From positions 4,776,001-4,840,000 of the forward strand of contig NZ_CP026031.1 of NCBI RefSeq assembly GCF_003726095.1: a stretch of 64,000 bases of DNA. The letters are read 5' to 3'. Each line of letters opens with the position of its first letter. Positions within the stretch are counted from its first letter, which is position 1. Positions 51,020 to 60,357 of the stretch are shown piece by piece. This DNA is from Niallia circulans. GTDB taxonomy: Bacteria > Bacillota > Bacilli > Bacillales > Cytobacillaceae. The notes beneath the pieces are model-generated. The model saw nothing but the letters and a program-made list of their open reading frames with translations, made no database searches and was not told where the DNA came from. Position numbers and translations under genes: made by a program.

Positions 51020-51451
51020 ATGGAAATTATCCAGCAATGGGTTCAAGAAGATAGTGATTATATTCGAAGAAAATTGGTTGCCTATAATATGGAGCAACTA
51101 CCAGAAAAATTAAAAAGCGCCTATGAAAATATTAGTTTTGTTGTAAAAGATGAGGAGGGCATAATCAAGGCAGGCATTACTGGTCATATGTTTTGGCACC
51201 ATATGCATATCGATTTCTTATGGGTAGACACGAGTGTTAGAAAAAAAGGATATGGAAGCGAACTGCTGGCAAAAATGGAACAAGCTGCAATAGAAAAAGC
51301 ATGTACATTTATTTACCTTGATACGTTCAGCTTTCAAGCCCCAGCCTTTTATGAGAAGCATGGCTATGAAGTATTTGGGACATTAGATAACTTTTCGGAA
51401 GGTATTAAACAATATTTCTTGCAGAAAAGGCTAGTTGATGAGAAAAAATAG
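51020..51451 (+). CDS. GNAT family N-acetyltransferase
   Basis: A 143-aa single-domain acetyltransferase: [20 protein letters not shown] is the acetyl-CoA loop, with [20 protein letters not shown] near the end. The acceptor is unknown. The ATG at 51020 is chosen; the longer ORF from 50933 overlaps the lyase gene and lacks a ribosome binding site. Confidence 0.82.
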   Translation: MEIIQQWVQEDSDYIRRKLVAYNMEQLPEKLKSAYENISFVVKDEEGIIKAGITGHMFWHHMHIDFLWVDTSVRKKGYGSELLAKMEQAAIEKACTFIYLDTFSFQAPAFYEKHGYEVFGTLDNFSEGIKQYFLQKRLVDEKK

Positions 51452-51459
51452 AAGATTTG

Positions 51460-51487
51460 TTTGGCTGAAACCCCTAGGTTAGCCAAA
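51460..51487 (+). terminator. Hairpin after the GNAT gene, no T tract
   Basis: TTTGGCT pairs with AGCCAAA, with extra AACC/GGTT pairing inside. It may end the operon weakly. Confidence 0.35.
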
Positions 51488-51631
51488 TAAATCCTAAATC
51501 TCACTGCTATTAATTAAATTAGAAAACTCTTATTTTGTTATACTCTGTTTGGAAAAAATAGGTTGCTAATTGATTGATATATTCGTATAATTTGAATAAT
51601 ATAAATATTTAGATAGAGGTAAAGAGGATCG

Positions 51632-53710
51632 ATGAGAAAATTCGCGAAAATTATTATCTATTATTTACTTGGCACTATTACGATACTAGCATTAAGTGTT
51701 TTTCCAAAATACTTTCAAATGAGAGATTTTCCTGAGGGAGAGGGATATTTCTTCACTCTATTCTCCTTTTTGTCGAAGGAATTTTTTCAGAAAGAAGGCT
51801 GGGTATACACATTAAATGGTGTAGATCAAGAACCGATTCTAGATGTACTCTGGCCTGCTTTTATTTATTCGATAGAAATTCTGCTTTGCGCTATTCTCCT
51901 CGGATGCTTTGTTGCTTTTATTTTATCCTTATCATCTTTTTTTCTGCCGCAGTTTCTGTTACAGCCATTAAAAAGATTCCTGGATTTAATAGAATCAATT
52001 CCAGATATTATTATTGCTACACTTTTGCAAGCTTTAGTAGTTGTTATCTATAAGAAAACGGGTGTTGAGATTTTTACAGTGGCCAGCTATTCGGAAAATG
52101 CTTATTTAGGTCCGATTATTACACTTTCCATACTTCCTGCTATTTCGTTATTCAAAATTCTTATTCTTATGATGGAAGAGGAGTATTTGAAGGATTATGT
52201 AACATTTGCAAGAAGTAAAGGAATTCGCAATTTTCCAATCCTATGGAAACATATTATCCGCAATATTATTCCTGTGACCTTTCAGCATATGAAAATTATT
52301 ATTTGGGGATTATTATCCAGCCAATTTATAATCGAAAGGCTGTTTAATGTCCATGGCTTTACCTATTTTCTGCTAGAAAATTTTACGCCGATAACAATTG
52401 CTGTATCTTTGCTGTTTATATTTACACCATTCTTTATCCTTTTTCAACTAGTCGATATATTGATTCATGAAGAGCAAGAGAAGGCTCGCGATGTGAAAAA
52501 AGGATTGTGGAGACAAAGAATGAGTTTTTCATATCTTTTGTTATCTTTAAAGGTGTTTGGTAGCAATCTAAGGGATGGTGGGCGAAGGTTTAGTTGGAAA
52601 AACTTTTCTATGATTCGTCCACTGTCCTGGTTAGGGAAAATAGTTGCCTTACATATGAAAAATTGGAAGGTTGCGGTGGGAAGCTTGTTCTTTATTGTGG
52701 TTATTGGATATAGCATTATTTATTCTGTAACGACCAATAATCATATCGATCAAATGCGATTGTTTTACGCAGAAGATGGAGTAACACTAATTTCTGCCAT
52801 GCCATTTGCCCCTACGGAACCTTTTTTCTTTGGATCCGATAGACTAGGCTACAGCCTCTTTGATCAAATTGTGATTGGCGCTAAGTATACCCTGATTTTT
52901 GCCCTGCTTATCGCATTTTTACGGGTAGTAGGTGGGTTATTACTTGCAGTGATTTATTCTTTTTATTTGAAACATCCAGCACAGCAATGGATTGCAAAGA
53001 TGGTAGATTCCATACATTTTATGCCGCTAAGTTTGATTGCCTATATCTTATTAACACCGATTCTTTTACCAGGACTTGAAGGATTCAGCTATTCCTTTTG
53101 GGAAAGGGTATTTTTGGAAACAATGATTCTGACTTTGCTGGTGGTTCCATTAACTACCATATTATTAGGCAAAGAAATCAATCGTGTGTCTGATTATGAG
53201 TTTATTGCGAGTGCAAAGGTAATCGGTGGAGGGAAATTTCAAATTTTAATCCGTCATATACTCCCTCATTTAGGTCCAAGACTTACCATTTTATTTGGGC
53301 AGCAATTTATTCAAGTATTATTAATTTTCATGCACTTAGGCATTTTTGATTATTTTTTGGGAGGAACAAAATTATCGATGGACCAAATGTTTCCTGATCC
53401 TCCGCAATCTACGACCTATGAATGGTCTGGATTAATCGGACAGGTAGGCAGAGGAGCAATAGGCTCTGGACAGTTCTGGTACTTATATATTCTTGTGCCC
53501 TTTGTGATTGCAATATTTGCCATGCAGCTAATTGTTCAGGGGGTGAAAGAAGTCCAGCAAGTAAAAGTGGGCGTGGTGTTTAAGCAACCAGGCTTGCGTA
53601 AAAATAAGGAGATTAAGCAATCAAAAGAAGCAGCACCAACTATTACAAAAGAGAGCTTTACACAGATAGGGAGAGATCCAAATGGAAATCAGGCAATTAG
53701 GCCCCGATGA
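51632..53710 (+). CDS. Fused dipeptide/oligopeptide ABC permease (DppB+DppC type)
   Basis: A 692-aa integral membrane protein made of two binding-protein-dependent permease units. The first has an EAA-type loop near 190-210 (ARSKGIRNFPILWKHIIRNI). A cytoplasmic linker (~285-330) joins it to the second, whose loop is near 540-560 (SAKVIGGGKFQILIRHILPH). DppB and DppC are usually separate genes; here one polypeptide supplies both channel halves. No binding protein or ATPase gene lies next to it, so it must borrow them or act with distant genes. The C-terminal tail (from ~650) is charged and overlaps the next gene by 29 bases. Confidence 0.82.
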   Translation: MRKFAKIIIYYLLGTITILALSVFPKYFQMRDFPEGEGYFFTLFSFLSKEFFQKEGWVYTLNGVDQEPILDVLWPAFIYSIEILLCAILLGCFVAFILSLSSFFLPQFLLQPLKRFLDLIESIPDIIIATLLQALVVVIYKKTGVEIFTVASYSENAYLGPIITLSILPAISLFKILILMMEEEYLKDYVTFARSKGIRNFPILWKHIIRNIIPVTFQHMKIIIWGLLSSQFIIERLFNVHGFTYFLLENFTPITIAVSLLFIFTPFFILFQLVDILIHEEQEKARDVKKGLWRQRMSFSYLLLSLKVFGSNLRDGGRRFSWKNFSMIRPLSWLGKIVALHMKNWKVAVGSLFFIVVIGYSIIYSVTTNNHIDQMRLFYAEDGVTLISAMPFAPTEPFFFGSDRLGYSLFDQIVIGAKYTLIFALLIAFLRVVGGLLLAVIYSFYLKHPAQQWIAKMVDSIHFMPLSLIAYILLTPILLPGLEGFSYSFWERVFLETMILTLLVVPLTTILLGKEINRVSDYEFIASAKVIGGGKFQILIRHILPHLGPRLTILFGQQFIQVLLIFMHLGIFDYFLGGTKLSMDQMFPDPPQSTTYEWSGLIGQVGRGAIGSGQFWYLYILVPFVIAIFAMQLIVQGVKEVQQVKVGVVFKQPGLRKNKEIKQSKEAAPTITKESFTQIGRDPNGNQAIRPR

Positions 53711-54179
53711 TGCAGAAGCATATTTCGCTCTCAGACTAGAAGCATTGCAAACAAATACAGAAGCATTTGGCTCTAGCTATGAGGAAGAAAAGGATTATCC
53801 ATTAAGTCGAACACAAAGCAGGCTTAGTGATCCAGCGTCTTATGTATGTGGGGCATTTGTGGAAAAGGATTTAGTAGGCGTTGTTACGATAATGAGAGAA
53901 ACCAAGAAAAAGTTGAGCCATCGTGCGAATATTTACGCTGTCTATGTGACCCCTAAATGTAGAGGGAAAGGTGTGGCAAAGCATTTGCTCAAAGCCACAA
54001 TAGAAAAATCACGTGATTTACAAGGAATAGAACAAGTATACTTAGCTGTTGTTGCTGAAAATGCAGCTGCCAAAAAAGTATATCAAGCATTTGGGTTTGA
54101 AACGTATGGAATCGATCGAAAGGCTATAAAAATAAACGGAAAATACTATGATGAAGAGTTAATGGTTCTCTTTTTATAA
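53682..54179 (+). CDS. GNAT family N-acetyltransferase
   Basis: A 165-aa acetyltransferase with AVYVTPKCRGKGVAKHLLKA (CoA loop) and VVAENAAAKKVYQAFGFETY. It starts inside the permease gene (29-base overlap), which indicates coupled expression. The acceptor is unknown. Confidence 0.85.
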   Translation: MEIRQLGPDDAEAYFALRLEALQTNTEAFGSSYEEEKDYPLSRTQSRLSDPASYVCGAFVEKDLVGVVTIMRETKKKLSHRANIYAVYVTPKCRGKGVAKHLLKATIEKSRDLQGIEQVYLAVVAENAAAKKVYQAFGFETYGIDRKAIKINGKYYDEELMVLFL

Positions 54180-54186
54180 AAAAATA

Positions 54187-54227
54187 AAACAGTGATAACT
54201 TTATGAGATAAAGCCATCACTGTTTTT
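54187..54227 (+). terminator. Terminator after the GNAT gene
   Basis: AAACAGTGAT pairs with ATCACTGTTT around a second CTTTAT/ATAAAG stem; five T follow. Confidence 0.88.
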
Positions 54228-54299
54228 ATTATGGAAAGAAATATAAAATGGAAAGATTGAAAATAAAGAGAAATAATATAATAAAAAATTATTTAAATA

Positions 54300-54326
54300 T
54301 AAACAAAAGGGTAAAAAGTCCGATAA
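54300..54326 (+). promoter_or_regulatory. Possible sigma-D promoter of the MCP gene
   Basis: TAAA (54300-54303), 16-base spacer, CCGATAA (54320-54326) fits the motility sigma-D pattern (TAAA, 15-16 bases, GCCGATAT). It would give a leader of about 260 bases; the rest of the gap to 54593 is AT-rich with one small AAGAGA/TCTCTT hairpin and nothing else recognised. Confidence 0.5.
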
Positions 54327-54593
54327 ATTATTTGTGAATAAAATTGAATTATTCTGTAAATTACATTAGTATTATACATACAAAGTAATAAAGTACCTTG
54401 CTTTATAAAGAATCTGATTCTATTTTACTAATTGCAATCATACATAACCACAATAAAAATAGAGGCAGATAAGTAGAAAGAGCGATATTTAATGAGAAGG
54501 AGGAATAAACAAAAAGCAAAAATTACTATTTTGGAATAGAAGAGAAAAATCTCTTTAGTAGTGGAGGTTTGAAATCATCAAAGGGGAGAACTT

Positions 54594-56435
54594 GTGGTGG
54601 CGAAAATGAAATTTAAAAAAATAAAAATAACCAGTTTAAAAAAAGAAAAAAAATCGCAGAAATCTATTTTTAGCAAACTCAATATTAGAAAGATATCAAG
54701 AAATGGAAATTTAAAAAGAGTTAATGGCAGGTTCACTAAATTAAATAATATTACAATTGGCTGGAAATATGGAATAACTTTATTATTTGTTTTTGCCCTT
54801 TTAACAATTACTACTGTATTAGTAACGACACGTTTAATCCATATTAATAATAGTATTGAGCAATTAAATAAAACAGATGAAAAAGCACTTATTATTACGG
54901 AAATGGGATCACTTACCAGAGAGAAAAGTCTTAGTATTTTAAATTATCTGGACTATCAAAATCCTACATATGTGGATGAATTTCAAGATATTAGTACTAA
55001 GTTTAATGAATATGAAGAACAAATAAAAAAAGATCTTCGAAATAAGGATGAAAAAGCATTATTCGATGAGATTATAAATCGCAATAAACAAATGAATGAT
55101 TTATTCTTAGAACAAATTATCCCAGCGATTGAAGCAAACGATCGATCGGCCGTTAATTCCTTAAGTTTAACCAATACAACTATTCGCAAGAGAACGATTA
55201 CGGCTTTAAATAAAATGCAAGAACAGGTCCAAGATAGTCGGACAGAGGCAGCGGAAGACGCAATCGCTAGTGGAAGTGTGGCTACAAAGACGTTAATTAT
55301 TTCAATGATTATAGCACTTCTAATCGGTACTGCATTAATTATTATCATCAGCAGCAGAATTACACGTAACTTAAAGAAAGTAGTAGAGGTTAGTGATACG
55401 ATTGCGCAAGGAGATTTAACGGTAGAAGAGGTTTACTACAAAGGTAAAGATGAGATTGGCCAATTAGCTCAGTCTATGAATAAAATGAGCAATAATCTAC
55501 GAATGGTTATTCAAAAGATATCAGAAGTATCGATTACGGTAAACAAGCAGAGTGAGAACTTATCCCAATCTACTAATGAAGTAACTGCAGGAAGTCAGCA
55601 AGTTGCAACGACTATGCAAGAGCTATCGTCAGGAGCAGAAAGCCAAGCAAATACGGCTACTGATTTAGCCTCATCAATGGAATCCTTCTCTGGCACGATT
55701 GGTGATGCCTATAACCAAGGGGAGTTAATTTATCAATCATCAAACAAGGTATTAGGCATGACGAATGATGGCAGTCGCTTAATGGGAAATTCAATTGAAC
55801 AAATGAATGTAATTAATCAAATTATGAAAGAAGCTGTGGAGAAAGTACGTGGCCTTGATACTCAATCGCACGAAATATCTAAGTTAGTTTCTGTCATCAA
55901 GGGGATTGCTGATCAAACAAACTTGCTTGCATTAAATGCTGCTATTGAAGCAGCACGTGCTGGAGAGCATGGAAAAGGATTTGCGGTAGTTGCAGATGAA
56001 GTAAGGAAGCTGGCTGAACAAGTTGCATTCTCCGTCACAGATATTACCGATATTGTCGGAAGCATTCAAAAAGAATCAAGCGTGGTAACAGAATCCTTGC
56101 AAGGCGGTTATGAAGAAGTAATGAAAGGAGCGGAACAGATTAAGATGACTGGGGAAACATTCGAAGGCATTAAAGCTGCTGTTAATGATATGGTAAATAG
56201 CATTGAAGTTGTTTCCGAAAATCTAGCATCTATCTTAGAAACAAGTAAAGAGATGAATCGTTCGATTGAAGATATTGCTGCAATTTCCGAAGAAGCAGCT
56301 GCAGGGATTGAACAAACATCCGCTTCCGTTCAACAAACAAGCAGTTCTATGCAAGAGCTCTCAGATAGCTCACATGAATTATCTAACTTAGCAGTAGATT
56401 TAAATGGATTAGTAAAAGAATTTAAAATCAATTGA
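54594..56435 (+). CDS. Methyl-accepting chemotaxis protein
   Basis: A 613-aa receptor. A long basic N-terminal stretch (1-50, Lys-rich) precedes membrane helix 1 (~58-80). An extracellular four-helix-bundle sensor (~85-225) leads to helix 2 (~228-250) and a HAMP domain (~250-305). The cytoplasmic signalling domain includes the hairpin tip [20 protein letters not shown] and [18 protein letters not shown]. No C-terminal CheR-tethering pentapeptide is present. The ligand is unknown. The start is probably GTG 54594 behind AAAGGGGA; an ATG at 54606 is the next choice. Confidence 0.9.
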   Translation: MVAKMKFKKIKITSLKKEKKSQKSIFSKLNIRKISRNGNLKRVNGRFTKLNNITIGWKYGITLLFVFALLTITTVLVTTRLIHINNSIEQLNKTDEKALIITEMGSLTREKSLSILNYLDYQNPTYVDEFQDISTKFNEYEEQIKKDLRNKDEKALFDEIINRNKQMNDLFLEQIIPAIEANDRSAVNSLSLTNTTIRKRTITALNKMQEQVQDSRTEAAEDAIASGSVATKTLIISMIIALLIGTALIIIISSRITRNLKKVVEVSDTIAQGDLTVEEVYYKGKDEIGQLAQSMNKMSNNLRMVIQKISEVSITVNKQSENLSQSTNEVTAGSQQVATTMQELSSGAESQANTATDLASSMESFSGTIGDAYNQGELIYQSSNKVLGMTNDGSRLMGNSIEQMNVINQIMKEAVEKVRGLDTQSHEISKLVSVIKGIADQTNLLALNAAIEAARAGEHGKGFAVVADEVRKLAEQVAFSVTDITDIVGSIQKESSVVTESLQGGYEEVMKGAEQIKMTGETFEGIKAAVNDMVNSIEVVSENLASILETSKEMNRSIEDIAAISEEAAAGIEQTSASVQQTSSSMQELSDSSHELSNLAVDLNGLVKEFKIN

Positions 56436-56443
56436 GTATTAAA

Positions 56444-56475
56444 AAAGGAGAAACATTGGATTGTTTCTCCTTTCA
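56444..56475 (+). terminator. Terminator after the MCP gene
   Basis: A perfect 12-bp stem AAAGGAGAAACA / TGTTTCTCCTTT. A near copy lies at 57034. Confidence 0.85.
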
Positions 56476-56479
56476 GACT

Positions 56480-57030
56480 GTCGAGGGTGGGACAAAAGAA
56501 TTTTACATAAAGAAAAAACCGAACTATAATACAATAAAATATCACAATAGTTCGATTTTTTTCTTTTCGCTGATTTATCCTTTTTATAGCTAAAAAACAA
56601 GTTCGTTCCATTGCGCTCCAGTCACTCGCTTTCCGCGGGGAGGAAGCTGAGCCTCCTCACTGCGCTGCGGGGTCTCAGCCTTTCCTCTATTTCCCGCAGG
56701 AGTCGAGTGTCTTCCGCTCCATTTCACTAATCTTATAAAATGGGACGAGAAACAAAAATAGATTCTTTTTATCATTCGTCTATTTCAACAAATGATTATT
56801 CAGCTTTAAGCATATCCTTTTTAGTTTTGTCTCAGCCCCTTAGTTTATACATATACATTCTTTTAAATAAGAGTTGATTTCCGTTGCAGGGGTTCGCGCT
56901 GAGCCGCTTCGCCCTAAAGGCCTGCAGGGTCTCAGACTGTCTCGCAGATCCCACAGGAGTCTCACCCCTTCCACTCCAATCAATGCATAATAATTCCATT
57001 TGCATTTCCTAAATTCCTTTTGTCAACAAG
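56480..57030. repeat. Composite intergenic repeat element
   Basis: This 550-bp stretch holds no gene. It contains GGGTGGGACAAAA (from 56485) and a rough inverse TTTTGTCTCAGCCCC (about 56825); a CGAACTAT/ATAGTTCG hairpin (56520-56554) with seven T; and two diverged copies of a GC-rich Bacillus intergenic repeat (about 56604-56735 and 56880-56985). Both copies share a GCTGAGCC box, GGGTCTCAG, an AGGAGTC box and TTCC-CTCCA. It stands out from the AT-rich surroundings. Confidence 0.72.
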
Positions 57031-57033
57031 CTG

Positions 57034-57067
57034 AAAGGAGAAACGTTAGATTGTTTCTCTTTTTTTT
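57034..57067 (+). terminator. Second copy of the MCP-type terminator
   Basis: AAAGGAGAAAC pairs with GTTTCTCTTT and a long T-run follows. Stem and loop (GTTAGATT against ATTGGATT) are nearly identical to 56444-56475, so the two copies bracket the composite repeat. Confidence 0.75.
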
Positions 57068-57195
57068 CGCAGCCTAAATTATTCGGAAAATGGAAATTTC
57101 GGGTATAAAAATAAATGGTTGTATGCTATGATGGAGGAAATAAAATCTCATTGGCTTAGTTGTTGATTGCTGATGTTTTAGGAGAGCGATACTAA

Positions 57196-58413
57196 ATGGA
57201 AATTTGGAAGCGGAATTTGCTTGTTTTATGGATAGGGGTTTTCTTTACCTCTGCATCCTTTAACATGGTAATTCCCTTTTTACCAATTTTTCTTATTGAA
57301 TTAAATGTTCATGAAAACACAGAGATTTGGGCTGGAGTACTATTTAGTGCAGCTTTTTTTGCCGGGGCGTTTGCTTCTCCGTTTTGGGGAAGACTTGCCG
57401 ATAAATATGGCAGAAAACCGATGATTATTCGCGCGGGATTTGTGCTATTTGTCGTTTATACATTAGCTGCATTTGTTACCAATCCCTATCAACTATTAGT
57501 GCTTCGTATTCTGCAAGGATTATTGTCTGGATTTATTCCTGGGGCGATAGCTTTAATTGGGACGAATACTCCTTCAGATAAAACTGGTTATGCCTTATCA
57601 ATGATTTCAACGGCATCTGCATCGGGTGGGATTATGGGTCCGCTGATTGGAGGCGTGATTTCCCAATTAGTCGGAAACCGGCTTTCCTTTGCAAGTGCTG
57701 GTCTCCTTGTTTTTATTGCAACGCTTCTGATTATTTTCTGGGTAAAAGAGGATAATTTCTCTCCAAGTAAAGAAAAAGGATCTGTCAGAAACGATTTGCG
57801 GATTGCTTTTGCCAATAAACCATTAATGCTTGTGCTCTTGTTAACAATTGTTACCTCATGCTCGATTATGACGATTGAGCCAATACTTCCTCTCTATATA
57901 TTAGAGATTGGAGGTTCCATGGATAAAGCCTCCTTATTAGCAGGTATAATCTTTTCACTCCCTGGTATTGCTAGTGTCATTATGGCACCATATTGGGGTA
58001 AGTGGGCGGATAAGGTTGGATTTAACCGCGTCTTATTTATCGGATTACTTGGTGGCGGTCTTGGTACTTTTTCTCAAATTATTTTCAGTAATATTTGGGG
58101 CTTCTCGATTACTCGTTTTATTTTTGGGCTCTTTTTCTGTGCGGTATTCCCAGCATTGAACGGGTTAGTTGTAAAATCAACTGCAGAGGATTTCCGTGGG
58201 AGAGCCTTTAGTTTAAATCAAACAGCCAATCAACTAGGAGGAATGTTTGGACCGATGATTGGTGGTTTTCTTGGAGGAGTTCTCCCTGCTCAGTCTGTGT
58301 TTATAGTAACAGGTATCCTGCTAATCGTAGCGACAGGGATTGCTTATAAAAAAGGAAATATATTTAGCCCAACCATGAAACAAAAAGTTAAAATAGTTAC
58401 ACATGGAAAATAA
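57196..58413 (+). CDS. MFS multidrug efflux transporter
   Basis: A 405-aa 12-helix drug:H+ antiporter of the MdtG/NorA-like DHA1 group. Motif A is GRLADKYGRKPMIIRAG between helices 2 and 3; motif C-like sequence GGIMGPLIGGVI follows in helix 5. The second half repeats the pattern (GKWADKVGFNRVLFIG). The substrate is not predictable. It is a single gene preceded by the composite repeat and followed by a hairpin terminator. Confidence 0.88.
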   Translation: MEIWKRNLLVLWIGVFFTSASFNMVIPFLPIFLIELNVHENTEIWAGVLFSAAFFAGAFASPFWGRLADKYGRKPMIIRAGFVLFVVYTLAAFVTNPYQLLVLRILQGLLSGFIPGAIALIGTNTPSDKTGYALSMISTASASGGIMGPLIGGVISQLVGNRLSFASAGLLVFIATLLIIFWVKEDNFSPSKEKGSVRNDLRIAFANKPLMLVLLLTIVTSCSIMTIEPILPLYILEIGGSMDKASLLAGIIFSLPGIASVIMAPYWGKWADKVGFNRVLFIGLLGGGLGTFSQIIFSNIWGFSITRFIFGLFFCAVFPALNGLVVKSTAEDFRGRAFSLNQTANQLGGMFGPMIGGFLGGVLPAQSVFIVTGILLIVATGIAYKKGNIFSPTMKQKVKIVTHGK

Positions 58414-58418
58414 CCTTA

Positions 58419-58470
58419 TGAGACTTCTAATGCCTATGGCGGGCATAAAAGAGGTCTCTATTTTATTGCA
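58419..58470 (+). terminator. Hairpin terminator after the MFS gene
   Basis: GAGACTTCT pairs with AGAGGTCTC around an ATGCC/GGCAT inner stem, followed by TATTTTATT. Confidence 0.7.
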
Positions 58471-58538
58471 AAAATTCATCTTGCCGCTTACATATTTCAA
58501 AAAGGAGCAAGAGAGAATAATGGGTGGAGGTGATAATC

Positions 58539-58676
58539 ATGACAAAAAATAAAAATAAAAATGCGAAGCAAGCAGTACAAAATGATACAGCTCGTCAATA
58601 TGATCATGAATTTGCCAATGAACCATTAACAGCAGCGGAGAAATTAAATAATAAAAAGACAAAAAAAAGACAATAA
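58539..58676 (+). CDS. Small basic hydrophilic protein, spore-protein-like
   Basis: A 45-aa ORF with an excellent ribosome binding site (GGAGGTGAT, 4-5 bases before ATG). It starts MTKNKNKNAKQAVQ, has NEPLTAAEKLNN in the middle and ends KKTKKRQ. The composition (Lys, Asn, Gln; no Cys or Trp) is like small acid-soluble spore proteins of bacilli, but I cannot assign a family. It is monocistronic with its own terminator. Confidence 0.65.
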   Translation: MTKNKNKNAKQAVQNDTARQYDHEFANEPLTAAEKLNNKKTKKRQ

Positions 58677-58687
58677 AGTGTTCCGAA

Positions 58688-58716
58688 AAGTATCCTTCAA
58701 ATGAGGATGCTTTTTT
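58688..58716 (+). terminator. Terminator after the small protein gene
   Basis: AAGTATCCT pairs with AGGATGCTT (one G-T pair) followed by six T. Confidence 0.8.
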
Positions 58717-58720
58717 ATGT

Positions 58721-58999
58721 ATGCAGGAAAAAATCAAAAAAATAGAAGGAGTAAGTAAACAAAAATTACAAGCTGTTGATATCTAAGAAAATAATTTGTG
58801 TGAAGAGAAGTGGAATATTTACTGAATAGCGAAGAAATGAAAAGATGTGATTTAGCGAATATAGGATGCCCAAGGGTTAAAGGAAGAAGAAGATATCTAT
58901 ATTCATGGATTGGCAGGTAATTCTGCAATAGCTAAAAAGGACGGATGGATATTGCTGGAAGATGGTATATGGGATGTGATAGATTATAAAGTGAAATAA
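58721..58999 (+). pseudogene. Decayed gene, function unknown
   Basis: Protein-like sequence continues across changing frames. First frame: MQEKIKKIEGVSKQKLQAVD to a TAA near 58784. Second frame from about 58810: VEYLLNSEEMKRCDLANIG. Third frame from about 58865: GLKEEEDIYIHGLAGNSAIA, KKDGWILLEDGIWDVIDYKVK, stop at 58997-58999. One stop and two frame changes are needed to join them. The family is not recognised. The next gene starts 14 bases later. Confidence 0.5.
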
Positions 59000-59013
59000 A
59001 GGAGGAGAAAAGA

Positions 59014-60294
59014 ATGGATGCAAGAATCGAAAAATTAATTAATTTTACAAGGAGACAATGGGGGTTAGAAGATTATTATTTAGGTAGACACCATCTATTT
59101 AGACAGCTTACATTGGATGGCGAGACAGTGTATTTCTTAAATATGGAATGGTTTCCGAATAAATATGCCGATTGGACAGATGAAGAGGAGAATCCGGAAG
59201 GGACTGCTTCGATTGATATAAATATACATACGGAGGAATTCGAATCTGTTATTTTTGTCCAAGGAGTAACCTATGCGAAAAATGGGGTAGTATTTCCACA
59301 TAAAGACGTAAAAGAGGTAAAAAAATGGCTTGCCGAATTCGCAGGCATAAATATAGAGAAGGACTTTATTTGCAAGCGAAGAGATGAAAGAGAGTATTAC
59401 TTTGAGGAACAGTGGAATGGTATTCCATTATCTCCATCCTCTTCAATAACTGTAGAGTTTAATGAAGACGGAGAGCTAACATTTTATTCGAAAGATATCA
59501 TGGTGTTAACGAATAAGAATGAGTTAGAAGAGGAATATACTTTATCGCTGGCGGATATCGAGGATATAGCGAGTGATCAAGTAGTTTTAGCTAAATTTCC
59601 TAAAGAGGATGGCATGTTAATCGTATATGGAGTGGAAGAAACTTATATTAGAAATGATCGGAAAGGAAGCCTTCCATTTATGGAGGAGAAGTTTGGTCTT
59701 CGAAAAAACATCAACAAAGAGATAATATGGCAGGAAGGAAAAGAGGATGATTTTGAAAGGAAGTTCTTAGATTGGGACGATGAAGTAAGTGTGGAAGATG
59801 CATATTTAAAAGTGACACATCCAGATTCGTTGCCAATAACGGACGAAGACACAGAAAAATGTATCCAAGAAGTAACCGATTTTTTGCGCATGAAGTATCC
59901 GAATGATTCAGGTAAATGGATGCTTAAATATTTATATAGAGAAAATTTTAATTTGCTTGCACGGATTGAGAAAAGTGCGCCTAAAAGTATATTTGCAGGA
60001 AAAATCCTTACTTTTCATGATCAAGAAGGCAAAATAGTGAATTTTATGGATAAAAAGGAATTTTGGGATGAAATTCTCGATAAAAAGGAAAAGGAACTAA
60101 TTAAGAAAGAGAAGGAGATAAAAATTACTAAGGACGAAGCTTACAAAAAGCTGAAGCCGTATTTCACCTTAACCCCTTACTATGTGTTTGATCCAGCTGA
60201 TAGGAAATGGGTGCTGTGCGGGAAGTTGGACTGTAACTACTGCGTCGATGTAGAAAGTGGAGAAATCAGTAATCTAGAGGATTCTTTTTCTTAA
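59014..60294 (+). CDS. Conserved hypothetical protein, possibly YcdB/PepSY-like
   Basis: A 426-aa acidic protein without a signal peptide or membrane helix. It starts MDARIEKLINFTRRQWGLED; the middle is rich in Glu/Asp; a Lys/Glu coiled segment near 345-375 (DKKEKELIKKEKEIKITKDE) precedes YKKLKPYFTLTPYYVFDPAD and WVLCGKLDCNYCVDVESGEI. The repeated strand-helix pattern with a final vDvesGEI recalls YcdB/YcdC-PepSY proteins of bacilli, but the match is weak. The ribosome binding site is AAAGGAGGAG. Confidence 0.7.
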   Translation: MDARIEKLINFTRRQWGLEDYYLGRHHLFRQLTLDGETVYFLNMEWFPNKYADWTDEEENPEGTASIDINIHTEEFESVIFVQGVTYAKNGVVFPHKDVKEVKKWLAEFAGINIEKDFICKRRDEREYYFEEQWNGIPLSPSSSITVEFNEDGELTFYSKDIMVLTNKNELEEEYTLSLADIEDIASDQVVLAKFPKEDGMLIVYGVEETYIRNDRKGSLPFMEEKFGLRKNINKEIIWQEGKEDDFERKFLDWDDEVSVEDAYLKVTHPDSLPITDEDTEKCIQEVTDFLRMKYPNDSGKWMLKYLYRENFNLLARIEKSAPKSIFAGKILTFHDQEGKIVNFMDKKEFWDEILDKKEKELIKKEKEIKITKDEAYKKLKPYFTLTPYYVFDPADRKWVLCGKLDCNYCVDVESGEISNLEDSFS

Positions 60295-60357
60295 ATTAAT
60301 GATACATTACTAGTATTAAAATACACCAAAGACTGCTGAACACAAGGAGGAAGAAAA

